Shown in pieces: positions 54,158 to 64,000 of a stretch of 64,000 nt of DNA. This DNA comes from Hyphomicrobium_A sp963722495 (lineage in GTDB: Bacteria; Pseudomonadota; Alphaproteobacteria; Rhizobiales; Hyphomicrobiaceae). The notes below the pieces were generated by a model. That model saw only the letters and a list, made by a program, of their open reading frames with translations, ran no database searches and was not told where the DNA came from. Position numbers and translations under genes: made by a program. How positions within the stretch are numbered: the first letter of the stretch is position 1; each line of letters opens with the position of its first letter. The stretch covers positions 1-64,000 of the forward strand of contig CAVRND010000005.1 of the NCBI GenBank assembly GCA_963722495.1, written 5' to 3'.

Positions 54158-54634
54158 TCAGCGGAGCGGGCGGCGCTTCTCGAGCCAGTCGTGCAGCTGC
54201 CGGCGCTCGTCCGGCGTCAGCTGCCCGACGCGTCTCGCCGAACAGCGTCACCTTGGCGCGCTGCTCGTTGGTTTCCGCCTGCACGACGCCATCGAGCGCC
54301 GCGTTGAACTTGGCCTGATCGAAAGGCTCGGCCATGAGCGCCGTCGCGCACGCCGGCACGCGCATCGCGAATAGCCTTTGCGCAGCGCCTCCATGTTCGG
54401 CTGCGCGTCGGCGAACTTTTGGCGGATCAGATCGGAGCGCTCGCGCGGCAGCGTGTGCGCAAAGCCGAGCAGGCCGACTGCTTGCCCTTTGCCGCGCCGG
54501 ACCGTGCCCGGACGCTAGAAGCACAACGTGCCCGCCACGGCGCCGATGATCAGCACGTTGAGCGCCAGCGACGCCATCAGAGCGAGCGCAGCGTGCGCGA
54601 CGACGAGCCGGCGACGGCGAGCCGCGTCGGTCAT
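54158..54634 (-). CDS. Periplasmic heavy-metal-sensor-like protein (CnrX/Spy-like), frame broken
   Basis: About 158 aa when joined. N-terminal membrane anchor (VVAHAALALMASLALNVLII), then a helical hairpin with the typical text GFAHTLPRERSDLIRQKFAD … EALRKG, FDQAKFNAALDGVVQAETNE and the C-terminal QLTPDERRQLHDWLEKRRPL. Proteins of this type sense metals in the periplasm and control a partner ECF sigma/anti-sigma pair. Its ATG overlaps the stop of the anti-sigma gene, in line with that role. Confidence 0.62.
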
Positions 54635-55193
54635 AGCATGTCCTCGTCGGGCTGGCGCGTACGATCTCCTCGCCCAGCGCAAGCTGCGAGGTCAGTCGGA
54701 TATCGTTCGCGCGCTGCCGAAGCCGGTCGACCTCGCGCCACCTCGCTGCATGGTCGCATCGAGCGTGCCGGTCGAGCCGAGCATGACGCCGAGCACCAGC
54801 GAGGCGGCCAGCATCGCCGCCGCCGGCCATTGGCCGCGCGCGAACCTCGCCGCGAACGCCGGACCGCGCGTCCGACGGCGTACGCTTGCCGCGATGCCGC
54901 CTTGCCGCCGGCAACGACGGCGAGCTGCGGCGCGCCGGATCGCAAGCGCCGCCGCCACGATCCGCTCCTTCAGCGCGTCGACGTCGGCCGACGCTGGCGC
55001 GCGGCGCCTGCTCCAGCAGCCGGTCGAGCGCGTCGGCTTCGGCCAGCATGCGGGCCGCCGCCTTGTCGTCGCTGATGACGCCGGCAAACCGCAGCCGCTC
55101 ACGCGCCGGCCAGCGCGTGCGGTCGGCGCCATAGATCTCGAGCAGGCGCTCCAGCGCCTCCCGATCCTCTGCCCGCTTGTCCATCTTCGTCAT
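54631..55193 (-). CDS. Anti-sigma-factor-like membrane protein (frame broken)
   Basis: Starts MTKMDKRAEDREALERLLEI; an acidic/helical cytosolic part (ARMLAEADALDRLLEQAPRA), then a membrane helix AAAMLAASLVLGVMLGSTGT and a short periplasmic end (SQLALGEEIVRA … RQPDEDML). Size and topology fit a single-span anti-sigma factor placed directly after its ECF sigma gene. Breaks near 54990, 54750 and 54665 complicate the frame. No ZAS-type His/Cys motif is evident. Confidence 0.6.
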
Positions 55194-55229
55194 CGCTTTC
55201 GTCTCGTCTCTAATATCGTCGTCTGCCGT

Positions 55230-55869
55230 TCACTCGTGCTGCTCGTCGGCGAGCAACTCGCTCAGCTCATCGCGCAACGCCGCCTTCAAACTTCTGTCGG
55301 GCGCGGGCGAGCAGCGATTCCACCGCCTCGTCCGAGATGCCCATGATCTTTCCCACCTCGATCTGGCTCAGCCCCTCGTAGTGGAAGAGGGTCAGCGCCA
55401 TCCGCTGCCGGTCGGGCAGCGCCTTCAGCGCCGCGTCGACGCGCTGGCTCGTATCCCGCGCCTCGAGCTGCGAATGCTGCGTTGCCGGCTCGATCTGTTC
55501 GGGCACTTCGTCCGTCACCGTCAGCCGCTTACCCGACCGCATGCGGTCGACGCACAGGTTCGACACGACGCGCCGCAGCCACGGCCGCAGACCCATGCGC
55601 GCCCACCTCGAGACCTTCTGCCGAGCGCCACATGCGAAGCATCGCTTCCTGCGCCACGTCCTCGGCCTCGGCGTCGTCGCGCAGCATGCGGCGGGCGATG
55701 ATCGAGCACGCCGGCCAGATGCCGATCGACGAGGGTGCGGAACGCAGCCGCGTCGCCCGCGGCCGGCGGCCGCCACCAACGTGGCGTCCTCCCCCGCGTC
55801 AGGTCCGCCCGGGTATCCCCCGTGCGGACCGGGCTCGATCCTTTTTGCCGCCACCGCTAGCCTCGACAT
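55230..55869 (-). CDS. ECF-family RNA polymerase sigma factor (frame broken)
   Basis: About 211 aa when joined. Region 2: ARRMLRDDAEAEDVAQEAML-RMW; region 4: LKALPDRQRMALTLFHYEGL followed by SQIEVGKIMGISDEAVESLL and ARARQKF. The true C-terminus, KAALRDELSELLADEQHE, appears after one frame change near 55285. It heads an operon with an anti-sigma-like protein and a periplasmic metal-sensor-like protein, so it probably answers periplasmic metal or envelope stress. It is not the EcfG sigma itself: no NepR/PhyR gene is adjacent. Confidence 0.78.
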
Positions 55870-56030
55870 GGCCACCGAAATTTCCGCTCCCATTCTAGCG
55901 CCGGATGGTTGCGGTACTGCGACCCTTCCGGCGGGCCGACAGGCCGAATAGGCGCCCTTTGGAGGGAAGAACGGCGAGGATGAGGCAAATTCCGTCGCGG
56001 CCGCGGGCGAAGGGCTTCCGCAGCCGGATT

Positions 56031-59003
56031 TCAGGCGATAATCTCGAGCAAACACGCGGCTGACGGCCGCCAGGTTCTCCCGCAGACGGGCTTCCAGCTC
56101 CGGGAAGCTCGGGGCATCGCCCGCCCTGGCGAGCAGGTCCTTGAGGCCCGACGGCGCCGTCGCCGGGTCGAAACGGCCCTCCAGGCACAGGCGCACGATC
56201 TGCGTCAGGTCGTGCAGCAGCCGCGTCGCCGGGATCAGGACGTCGGCGTGGGCGTGCGACAAGCAGGCCGGCGTCGCGCAGCTTGCGGTAGGCCTCGATG
56301 GTGTTCTGGTCGAGGACCTCGGGGTGCGTCCCGGCGTGCACGAGTTGCAGGTACTGGGCGATGAACTCGACATCGACGAGCCCGCCGCGCACCTGCTTCA
56401 GGTCCCAGATGTCGTCGGTGCCCTTCTCCTTGGCGATGCGCTCGCGCATGGCGAGGACGTCGGCGGCGATCTTCGCCCTGTCGCGCGGCCAGACCAGCGA
56501 GGCGCGCATCGCCGCGTCGACCTGCGCGCGCAGGACCGCCGGGCCGGCGATGACGCGGGCCCGCGTCAGCGCCATGTGCTCCCACGTCCAGGCGGTGGTC
56601 GTCTGGTAGTCGACGAAGGTCTTCAGCTGCGTGGCGACCGGCCCCTGCTGGCCGGAGGGCCGCAGCCGCATGTCGACCTCGTACAGCGTGCCTTCGGCGG
56701 TCGCCGCCGACAGCGCGCTGATCAGGCGCTGCGTCAGGCGCGCGTAGAACTGCTGCGGGGCCAGCGGGCGCGCGCCGTCGGACTGCGTTGCCGTGTCGTC
56801 GAAGTCGTAGATGAGGATGAGGTCGAGATCGGACGCGGCGGTCATCTCGCGTCCGCCGAGCTTGCCCATGGCGAGGACCGCCGCGCCGCCGCCCGGCACC
56901 TGCCCGTGCGCGCGCACCAGCTCGCGCTCGACGGCGCCCTTCAGCGCATCGATCAGCCGCTCGGCCAGCAGCGCGTAGGCGCCGCCCGCCTGGTTGGCCT
57001 TGATCGCGCCCGACAGCACGCGCACGCCGATGAGGAACTGCTGCTCGCTGCCGACGACGCGCGCGCGATCGAGCACGTACTGGATGTCGTGCTCGCCGTC
57101 GCCGAGCTCGCCGGCGATGATGCGGTCGAGCTCCTCGGCCGTCGGCAGCATGCCGAGGGTGCTGGGGTCGAGCACGGCATCGAGCAGCCGCCGGCGGCGG
57201 GACAGGATGCGCGCCAGGCGCGGCGCCGTCCCCATGATGTCGGCCAGCAAGCGCAGCAGCGCCGGATTGGCGCGCAGCAGCGAGAACAGCTGCACGCCGG
57301 CCGGCAGCTCGGAGATGAAGCGGTCGAAGCTGGCCAGCGCGCGGTCGGGATCGGCCGTATCGGCGAGCGCGGCGACGAGCAGCGGCTGCACCTCGGTCAG
57401 GCGTTCGCGCGCGCGCGGCGAGCGGACGGCGGGATAGCGGCCATGGTGCCAGCCGCGGATGATGGCCAGCACCTCCGAAGGCTGCGAGAAGCCCATCTCC
57501 TTCAGCGCCGCGACCGTGCCGGGATCGTCGCTCTGGCCGGCGAACACCATGTTGACGCTCCCGGGGTCAGCTCGGGCGCGTCCTCGAACAGCGCCGCGTA
57601 GTGCTTCTGCACCGTCTCCAGGCGCGCGATCAGCTGCGCGCGAGAACGTCGCCGTATCCGGCATAGCCGCAGAACAGGGCGAAGCTTTCCAGCCGCGCCG
57701 GATCGTCCGGCACCTCGTGCGTCTGCTCGTCGGCGACCATCTGCAGCCGATGCTCGATGCGGCGCAGGTAGAGGTAGGCTTCGCTCAGCTCCTTGGCGAC
57801 GTGCGGCTTGATCCAGCCGCGCTCGACGAGCTTGGCCAGCGCCTCGAGCGTCTGCCGCGAGCGCAGCTCGCTCTGGCGCCCGCCGGCGATCAGCTGCTGC
57901 GTCTGCACGAAGAACTCGATCTCGCGGATGCCGCCGCGGCCGAGCTTGATGTTGTGGCCGGCAACGGCGATGTGCGCGAAGCCGCGATAGGCGTAGATCT
58001 GCCGCTTCATCGCGTGCACGTCGGCGATGGCGGCGTAGTCGAGGTACTTGCGCCAGATGAACGGCGCCAGCTCGCTCGAGCAGCTCCTCGCCGGCCGCGA
58101 TGTCGCCGGCGCAGGCGCGCGCCTTGATCAGCGCCGCGCGCTCCCAGTTCTGTCCGAAGCTCTCGTAGTAGATGAGCGCCGCGGTGGTCGACAGGGCGAT
58201 CTGCGTCGCGCCGGGGTCGGGGCGCAGCCGCAGGTCGGTGCGGAAGACGTAGCCGTCGCCGGTGCGCTCGGACATCATCTGCACGAGGTCGCGCGTCAGG
58301 CGCACGAAGAAGCCCTGCGGCTCGACGCCCGGCGCGGTGCGGATGCGATCGCGGTCGAAGAAGACGATGAGATCGATGTCGCTGGAATAGTTGAGCTCCC
58401 CGGCGCCGTACTTGCCCATGGCGAGCACGATGTAGCCGCTCGGGCGCGACGCTGCCGTCCGGCTCGGCCAGCCATTGCCCGCGCGCCGCCGCCTCGCGAA
58501 ACAGGAAGTCGACGGCGCCGTGCAACGCCGCGTCGGCGCATTCGGTCAGCGCGCCGGTCACGGTGAGCACCGGCCACACGCCGGCGAGATCGGCCAGCGC
58601 CGTCAGCAGCGCCACCTCGTTCTTGAACTGGCGCAGCGCGCGCATGGCGTCGGCGCGCGTCTCGGCGCTCTTGAGGTCGGCGGCCAGCTCGGCCTTCAGC
58701 TCGGCGAGCCGCGCTTCCGGCGCCGTGGTCAGGATGTGCTCAAGGCGCAGCGGGTCGCGCTCGATGAGGGCTGCGAGAAACGGCGAGCCGTTGAAGATGC
58801 CGGCCAGCAGCTCGGTGACGCGCGGATTTTTCAGGGCAGCGGCGAGCGGCGCCAGCTGGGCATCCGCCTCTGCGCGCTGCTTGAGCGCCGCCAGGGCGGA
58901 GAGCGATGCGCGCATCGTCCAGCGCTAGCGGCGCTTCGCTGATGCGCTCGACGAAGGGCCTTAAGCTCACGTTGTCCCGTGCCGGCCATTCTCGGCGCCT
59001 CAT
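56031..59003 (-). CDS. glnE: Glutamine synthetase adenylyltransferase/deadenylylase (frame broken)
   Basis: Controls glutamine synthetase by adenylylation, about 985 aa when joined. Two GlnE nucleotidyltransferase halves are clear: GELNYSSDIDLIVFFDRDRI with GDGYVFRTDLRLRPDPGATQ (N-terminal) and GGREMTAASDLDLILIYDFD with GTLYEVDMRLRPSGQQGPVA (C-terminal). Helical domains: NIKLGRGGIREIEFFVQTQQ and DLKQVRGGLVDVEFIAQYLQ. Frame breaks near 58930, 58450, 58080, 57645, 57555, 56265 and 56055 split it. The natural end is EIIA with a stop at 56031-56033. The start is ATG 59003 or the GTG 36 bases downstream. Confidence 0.9.
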
Positions 59004-59027
59004 GCGCTTCTTCTGAGGGCCTATGTC

Positions 59028-60433
59028 TTAGCGATCCTCGCCACGCTTCGGAAGCACCAGCACCACGCGCAGGCCCGGGACGGTTGTCCTCCAGGCGAAC
59101 GGAGCCGCCGTGCAGCCGCGCCACCGCCTGCACGAGGCTGAGGCCCAAGCCGGTGCCGGGCTCGGTGCGGCTCTTCTCCAGGCGCACGAAACGCTTCAGC
59201 ACGCGCTCGCGATCCTCCGGCGCGATGCCGGGGCCGTTATCGGCGACGGCGATCTCGATGGCGTCGGCGCTGTCGTGCAGGTCGATGGAGATTGCCGCGC
59301 CGCTCCCGCGATTGCCCGGCTTGCCAGAATACTTGATGGCGTTCTCGATGAGGTTGGCGACCGCCTGCACGACGAGCTGGCGATTGCCGATGCAGCTGCG
59401 GTCCCGCCGCCACGTTGACGGCGAGCGCCATGCCGCGCTCCTCGGCGACCGGCTCGTACAGCTCGGCGACGTCGCGCACGGCTTCGCCGACGTCGAAGCG
59501 CTCGGCGTTCTCTTCGAGTGCGCCGGCTTCGAGGCGCGCAACCAGCAGCAGGCTGTTGAACGTCTTGATCAGCTCGTCGGCCTTCTCGATCGTGTGCTCG
59601 AGACCTTCGCGATAGGCGTCGGCGCCGGATTCGCGCAGCGCCGCCTCGGCCGAGTTGCGCAGCCGCGTCAGCGGCGTCTTCAGGTCGTGGGCGATGTTGT
59701 CGGAGACCTCGCGCAGGCCGCTCATCAGCGCCTCGATGCGCTCGAGCATGGCGTTGAGGTTGGTCGCCAGCCCGTCGAACTCGTCGCCCGACCCGGTGAC
59801 GGCGATGCGCCGCGACATGTCGCCGGCCATGATCGAGCGCGCGGCGACGTTGATCGTCTCGATGCGCTTCAACGCAACGCGGCTGACGGCGAAGCCGGCG
59901 ATCAGACCGCCAAGCGTCAGTACGCCGAGAGCGAGGAAATAGACCGTTCCCATCTCGCTGGCGAAGCGGCGCTGCTCGTCGACGTCGCGGCCGACGATCA
60001 GCTCCTCGCCGCCGCCGAGATCGACCGGGATGGCGACGGCGAGGTGCTCGGTGTTGCTGTGCACGTCGGGCGCATAGCGGAACACGCCGCCCGAGGCGCT
60101 GCCGACGATCTCCGGCGGCAGGCGGCTCAGGTTGCCGGCCAGCTTCGTCCCCGATGCATCGGCGAGGTAGTAGAGGCCGGGACCGCCCGGGCGGCTGCGC
60201 GCCTCCACGGCACGCACCAGTGCCGCCCGATCACCCGACTGTGCCTCGCCCCGCAACAGCTCGGCTTCGCCGTGCAACGTCGTCAGCACCTGGTTGGTCA
60301 GAATGCGGTTCGTCTGCCACAGCAGCAGCCCGACCACGAGCCCGGCAAAGGCCAGATACGCGGCAGCCGTAATCGCCGCGACGCGAAAAGCGGTCGTCGA
60401 AACGGCGCGGGTCAGGCGATCAGGCAGGGCCAT
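59028..60433 (-). CDS. Two-component sensor histidine kinase (two frame breaks)
   Basis: About 467 aa when joined. Two membrane helices (AFRVAAITAAAYLAFAGLVV; TVYFLALGVLTLGGLIAGFA) flank a ~140-aa periplasmic sensor; HAMP (AARSIMAGDMSRRIAVTGSG); HisKA with phospho-His DNIAHDLKTPLTRLRNSAEA; ATPase NLIENAIKYSGKPGNRGSGA (N box), ADNGPGIAPEDRERVLKRFV, EPGTGLGLSLVQAVARLHGG. Extra bases near 59405 and 59080. Overlaps the 3' end of the response-regulator gene by 14 bp: one operon with it. Confidence 0.87.
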
Positions 60434-61100
60434 CACGGATCGTGTATCCCGCCCCGCGCACCGTATGCAGAAGAGGCTTGTCGAAGTTTTTGTCGATCTT
60501 GGCGCGCAGCCGCGACACGTGCACGTCGATGACGTTGGTCTGCGGATCGAAGTGGTAGTCCCACACATGCTCCAGCAGCATGGTGCGCGTCACCACCTGG
60601 CCGGCGTGCTTCATGAGATATTCGAGCAGGCGGTATTCGCGCGGCTGCAGCTGGATGGCCTCGCCGTCGCGCGTCACCCGGTGCGACAGACGGTCGAGCA
60701 CCAGCCCGTCGACGACGTAGCGCGTCTCCTGCTCCTCGGGCACGGCGCGCCGCGCCAGGGCTTCGACGCGCGCCAGCAGCTCCGAATAGGCGTACGGCTT
60801 CGTCAGGTAGTCGTCACCGCCGGCCCGCAGGCCTTTGACGCGATCGTCGACCTCGCCCAGCGCGGATAGGATGAGAACGGGCGTGCGCACGCCCTTGCCG
60901 CGCAGTTCGCGGATCATCGACAGGCCGTCGAGGCGCGGCAGCATGCGGTCGACGATCAGCACGTCGTAGACGCCCTGCTCGGCCAGCGTCTGCCCGGTCT
61001 CGCCGTCCTCGGCGAGGTCGGCGGCATGGCCGCTCTCCTTCAGCGCCTTCTGCAGGAAGTGGGCGGTTTCCCGGTCGTCCTCGACCACCAGCACGTGCAT
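60420..61100 (-). CDS. OmpR/PhoB-family response regulator
   Basis: 226 aa. Receiver: MHVLVVEDDRETAHFLQKAL, phosphoacceptor in VLIVDRMLPRLDG, LILSALGEVDDRVKGL, DDYLTKPYAYSELLARVEAL. Winged-helix output: IQLQPREYRLLEYLMKHAGQ, VVTRTMLLEHVWDYHFDPQT, NVIDVHVSRLRAKIDKNFDK, VRGAGYTIRD. First gene of the two-gene operon. Sequence resembles the QseB/CzcR/IrlR-type group; the signal is unknown. A Do-family protease gene lies upstream on the same strand, 136 bp away, which may hint at envelope stress. Confidence 0.9.
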   Translation of the reverse strand: MHVLVVEDDRETAHFLQKALKESGHAADLAEDGETGQTLAEQGVYDVLIVDRMLPRLDGLSMIRELRGKGVRTPVLILSALGEVDDRVKGLRAGGDDYLTKPYAYSELLARVEALARRAVPEEQETRYVVDGLVLDRLSHRVTRDGEAIQLQPREYRLLEYLMKHAGQVVTRTMLLEHVWDYHFDPQTNVIDVHVSRLRAKIDKNFDKPLLHTVRGAGYTIRDGPA

Positions 61101-61236
61101 GTCGTCACCGCTCAGCCGTTGTCGAGGTCTAGCGCTCTGATTCGCATTGTGCCCCGCGCCACCCCGAACGTCGAGGCGGCCCGCACTCTCAAGCCGAGGG
61201 TGCGAGCCGCCAGGGAGGTCATACGTGGGATCCGGC

Positions 61237-62824
61237 TCAGCTCTTGCTGAGCGGGATGGCGATCAGAACCGTCTGATCGCCGCTCTTCTTGATGTGGAAC
61301 ATGACAGCGGGGAGACCGTCGTCCTGTGCCTTCTTCACGGCCTTGGCCACGTCCTGCGGCGAAGACACCGCCTCGTTGCCGGCCTTGAGGACGACGTCGC
61401 CCTCCTTGATGCCCTTCATGGCCGCGTCCGAGTTCGGATCGACGTCGGAGATGACGACGCCACCGTCCTTGCCCGGGCCGGGCTTCACGCTGAGGCCGAG
61501 CTGCTTCAGGTCGACGTTGCCGCCGAGATCCTTCGGCTCGTCCGGCTCGGTGTTGCCTTCGGCCGTTTCCGCAGTGTTCGGATACGTGCCGAGCTTCACC
61601 TTGACGGTCTGCTCGCCCTTGTTGCGCCACACCTTCACGTCGACCGTCGCCTTGGCAGGCAGGTCGGCGATGGTGCGGGCCAGATCGCGGCTGTCCTCGA
61701 TCTGCTTAGCGTCGATCGACAGGATCGCGTCCTCGACCTTGAGGCCGGCAGTCGGCCGCCGGGCCATTGGCCATCACTTCACTGATGATGGCGCCCTTCG
61801 GCTCCTTCAGTCCCAGGCTGCCGGCAAGATCCTTGTCGATGTTCTGGATCTTGACGCCCAGCCAGCCGCGGCTGACCGTGCCGCCCTTCTCGAGCTGCTC
61901 GACGACGCGCTTGACGGTTTCGGCAGGCACCGCGAAGGCGATGCCGACGTTGCCGCCGGTCGGGCTGTAGATCGCCGTGTTGACGCCGACGACGTCGCCT
62001 TCGAGGTTGAAGGTCGGGCCGCCGGAGTTGCCGTGGTTCACGGCAGCGTCGATCTGCATGTAGTCGTAGGGGCCGCCGATGTTGCGGGCCAGCGCCGAGA
62101 CGATGCCGGCCGTCACCGTTCCGCCGAGGCCGAACGGGTTGCCGACCGCCAGCACCCAGTCGCCGACGCGCGGGGTCTTCTCCGCGAACTTCAGAACCGT
62201 CAGCGGCTTCTTGGGCTCGATCTTCAGCAGCGCGAGGTCGGTGCGCGAGTCGGTGCCGACGATCTTGGCGTCGATCTCTTCCTGATCGTCGAAGCTCACC
62301 TTCACCTTGGTGGCGCCGTCGACGACGTGGTTGTTGGTGACGATGTAGCCGTCAGACGAGACGACGAAGCCGGAGCCCGCCGCCTGGCGCGGACGCTGCT
62401 GCATCGGGTTGCCGCCACCGCCGCCACCGGGGCCGCCCGGCATGTTCTTGAAGAACTCGTTCAGCGGATGATCCTCGGGAAGACCGGGGATGCCTTCGAA
62501 CGGACGGCCGCCCGGGCCACCGGGAGCGGCGCCGGGGCCGCTCTTGGGACCCTTATCGGCAACCTTCACCTCGTTGGTCGTCGAGATGGAAACGACGGCC
62601 GGCTTCACGCGATCGACGATGTCGGCGAACGACAGCGTTTCGGCGGGGGTGCCGGGCTTGAACTGCGCGACGGCGGGAGCCGAGTACTCGGCTAGGCCGA
62701 TGCCCACCAATCCGGCGCCGACGACCGCCACGGCGGCCAGTCGCCGCAAATCGCGGGCGATCGATTTCGTTGGCCCGCTCTTTGCTACGCCCTCGGGCGA
62801 GCTGGGTTGGGTTGGCATGCGCAC
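61237..62824 (-). CDS. Do/DegP-family periplasmic serine protease (one frame break)
   Basis: About 528 aa. N-terminal anchor or signal (LAAVAVVGAGLVGIGLAEYS), Gly/Pro-rich linker, protease domain with triad VTNNHVVDGATKV (His), DSRTDLALLKIE (Asp) and NHGNSGGPTFNLEGD (Ser). PDZ1 begins GWLGVKIQNIDKDLAGSLGL; an indel near 61760 separates it from AGLKVEDAILSIDAKQIEDS; PDZ2 includes GGVVISDVDPNSDAAMKGIK. C-terminus ends IAIPLSKS. Start MRMPTQPSSPEG at 62824, or the second Met. Protein quality control in the periplasm. Confidence 0.88.
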
Positions 62825-62962
62825 GAACCTCCAATTCAGCGAAGCAGGAAACCTCTTCGCTACGAGGCCTAGCGAAACCGGGATTACGGCAGCCTTTCGA
62901 TTGCCTTAACAGTTGGTAATAAAGGGGTCGTTCACCATGCCCGCGAACCGAGGCAGGAGCGT

Positions 62963-64000
62963 ATGAAGCGCGTTGCTAGGCCCCTCGTTACGACGACCAT
63001 CAAATCGTTGCCGGCACTCCCGGTTTTGCTGCTTCTGACCGGCATTGGGACAGCCCGGCCGGCGGCGGCGTCCGTTTTCGGGACCGACCAGCGGGTCCCC
63101 CTCCCCGAAGCCCTGCAGCAGGCCGGAGCAAAGACTGGGGCTATTTTTCGATTCCCGCTCGCATTCGGTGTGCACGGCTTTCTGCATCGCCCCCAACGCG
63201 GTGGCGACGGCCGCCCATTGCCTCTACCGGACCAAGGGCGAGAAGCCGCTGCGGCTCTGCGAACTCTCCTTCAAGCTGCACGGCAGCAAGGAGAGCGTGC
63301 AGATCGCCGGCGCCGGCTGAAGGCGCGCCCGAACCGAACGTCATATCCGGATCGACGCGTCTCAACGTGCATCCGCCCATCGACGCAACGCGCGATTGGG
63401 CCGTCGTGCGGCTGGCCGCGCCGGCCTGCAAGGCGGGCGCCTTCAAGGTGAGCGCCAAGCCCGTGGCAGAGGTGATGAAGCTCTCCGCCAAGGGCGAGAT
63501 GTTCAACATCGCCTATCACCGCGATCTGCCGAAGTGGACAGCCGATGCTCAACACCGGATGCGGCGTGAAGCGCGATTTCGACGACGCCGACTGGACGAC
63601 GATCCGCCGCGATTTCACCGACCCCGATCAGCTGCTGCTGCACACCTGCGACACGGGCGCCGCCTCCTCGGGCTCGCCGCTGCTCGTCAACGGCCCGCAA
63701 GGGCCGGAGGTCGTCGGCATCAACGTCGGCACCTACGTGCAGTCGAAGGTGATCATGCTCAACGGCGAGGTGCTGCACCGCTTCAAGTCGGACGATGTCG
63801 CCAACACCGGCGTCAACGCACTCGCGTTTGCCGCGTCGCTCGACAAGTTCGTCAATGCGGAGACGCTGGTCAGCCGCAAGGATGTGCGCCGCTTGCAGGA
63901 TGCGCTCGCCTCCCGCGGACTCTATTCCGGTCCACGCGATGGGCGCTACGGCGTCGCGTTGAAAGTGGCGATCGAAGGCTTCGAGCGCGCGGCGCGCATG
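62963..64000 (+). CDS. Trypsin-like serine protease with peptidoglycan-binding-like domain (partial, frame broken)
   Basis: Runs off the right end of the window. Signal peptide (LPALPVLLLLTGIGTARPAA); protease segments in different frames: CTAFCIAPNAVATAAHCLYR (His), RDWAVVRLAAPACKAGAFKV (Asp), TCDTGAASSGSPLLVNGPQG (Ser). After residue ~300, RRLQDALASRGLYSGPRDGR and VALKVAIEGFERA resemble a peptidoglycan-binding domain 1. Frame changes near 63150, 63325 and 63540 on the sequence as given. Probably secreted to the periplasm or cell surface; function unknown. Confidence 0.72.

Noticed and set aside
1..64000. CRISPR arrays, tRNA/rRNA genes, insertion sequences, prophage
   Set aside because: I looked for direct repeats with spacers, cloverleaf-like sequences, transposase or integrase motifs and found none.

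Overview
The window is a high-GC stretch of an alphaproteobacterial chromosome, most likely order Hyphomicrobiales. The family and genus cannot be fixed from sequence alone. Supporting this are the ExoF/ExoY/ExoV-like exopolysaccharide genes, sigma-EcfG-type promoters (GGAAC-N16/17-CGTT), a stand-alone ATP-dependent DNA ligase beside a LigD-type 3'-phosphoesterase, and families common in rhizobia and hyphomicrobia. I see no tRNA, rRNA, CRISPR, transposase or phage gene.

Region 1 (1-29.1 kb) is an exopolysaccharide (EPS) locus of the Wzx/Wzy type. It holds an ExoF-like outer-membrane export protein, two initiating sugar-phosphate transferases (one intact, one with altered catalytic motifs), six glycosyltransferases (three GT4, three GT2), a Wzx-like flippase, a Wzy-like polymerase, a pyruvyl transferase, two secreted glycosidase-like proteins and a LuxR-type regulator. 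From 19.4 to 29.1 kb lies a nucleotide-sugar module: PIG-L deacetylase, glucose-1-phosphate cytidylyltransferase, C-methyltransferase, class III aminotransferase, 3,5-epimerase, DUF4910 protein and NAD-dependent epimerase. It probably makes a branched, possibly amino-, deoxysugar for the polymer.

Region 2 (29.2-50.1 kb) looks like a stress and housekeeping block. It contains small secreted and membrane proteins, a minus-strand DNA-repair gene string (phosphoesterase, ligase, alkyladenine glycosylase), an HlyD protein and an ABC exporter, a lone GT4 gene, a UvrD-type helicase, an arsR-like/AhpD-like/arsC operon, an SDR/pirin divergent pair, a YqjD/YqjE-like membrane-protein cluster, an AI-2E-family protein, a membrane GTPase and a single-domain response regulator. 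I found five consensus sigma-EcfG promoters here (34.2, 37.6, two at 44.6, and 49.5 kb) plus one near-consensus partner at 49.5 kb. This suggests the block belongs largely to the general stress response.

Region 3 (50.2-64 kb) carries pepN, a histidine kinase, an ECF sigma/anti-sigma/metal-sensor operon, glnE, an OmpR-type two-component pair, a Do-family protease and a trypsin-like protease cut by the window end.

Many genes that should be intact (exoF, the sugar module, pepN, glnE, degP) are split by single-base indels. Where I worked out the correcting change it was usually one extra base. I read most of these as assembly errors, not decay, so the coordinates of such genes span the rejoined reading frames.
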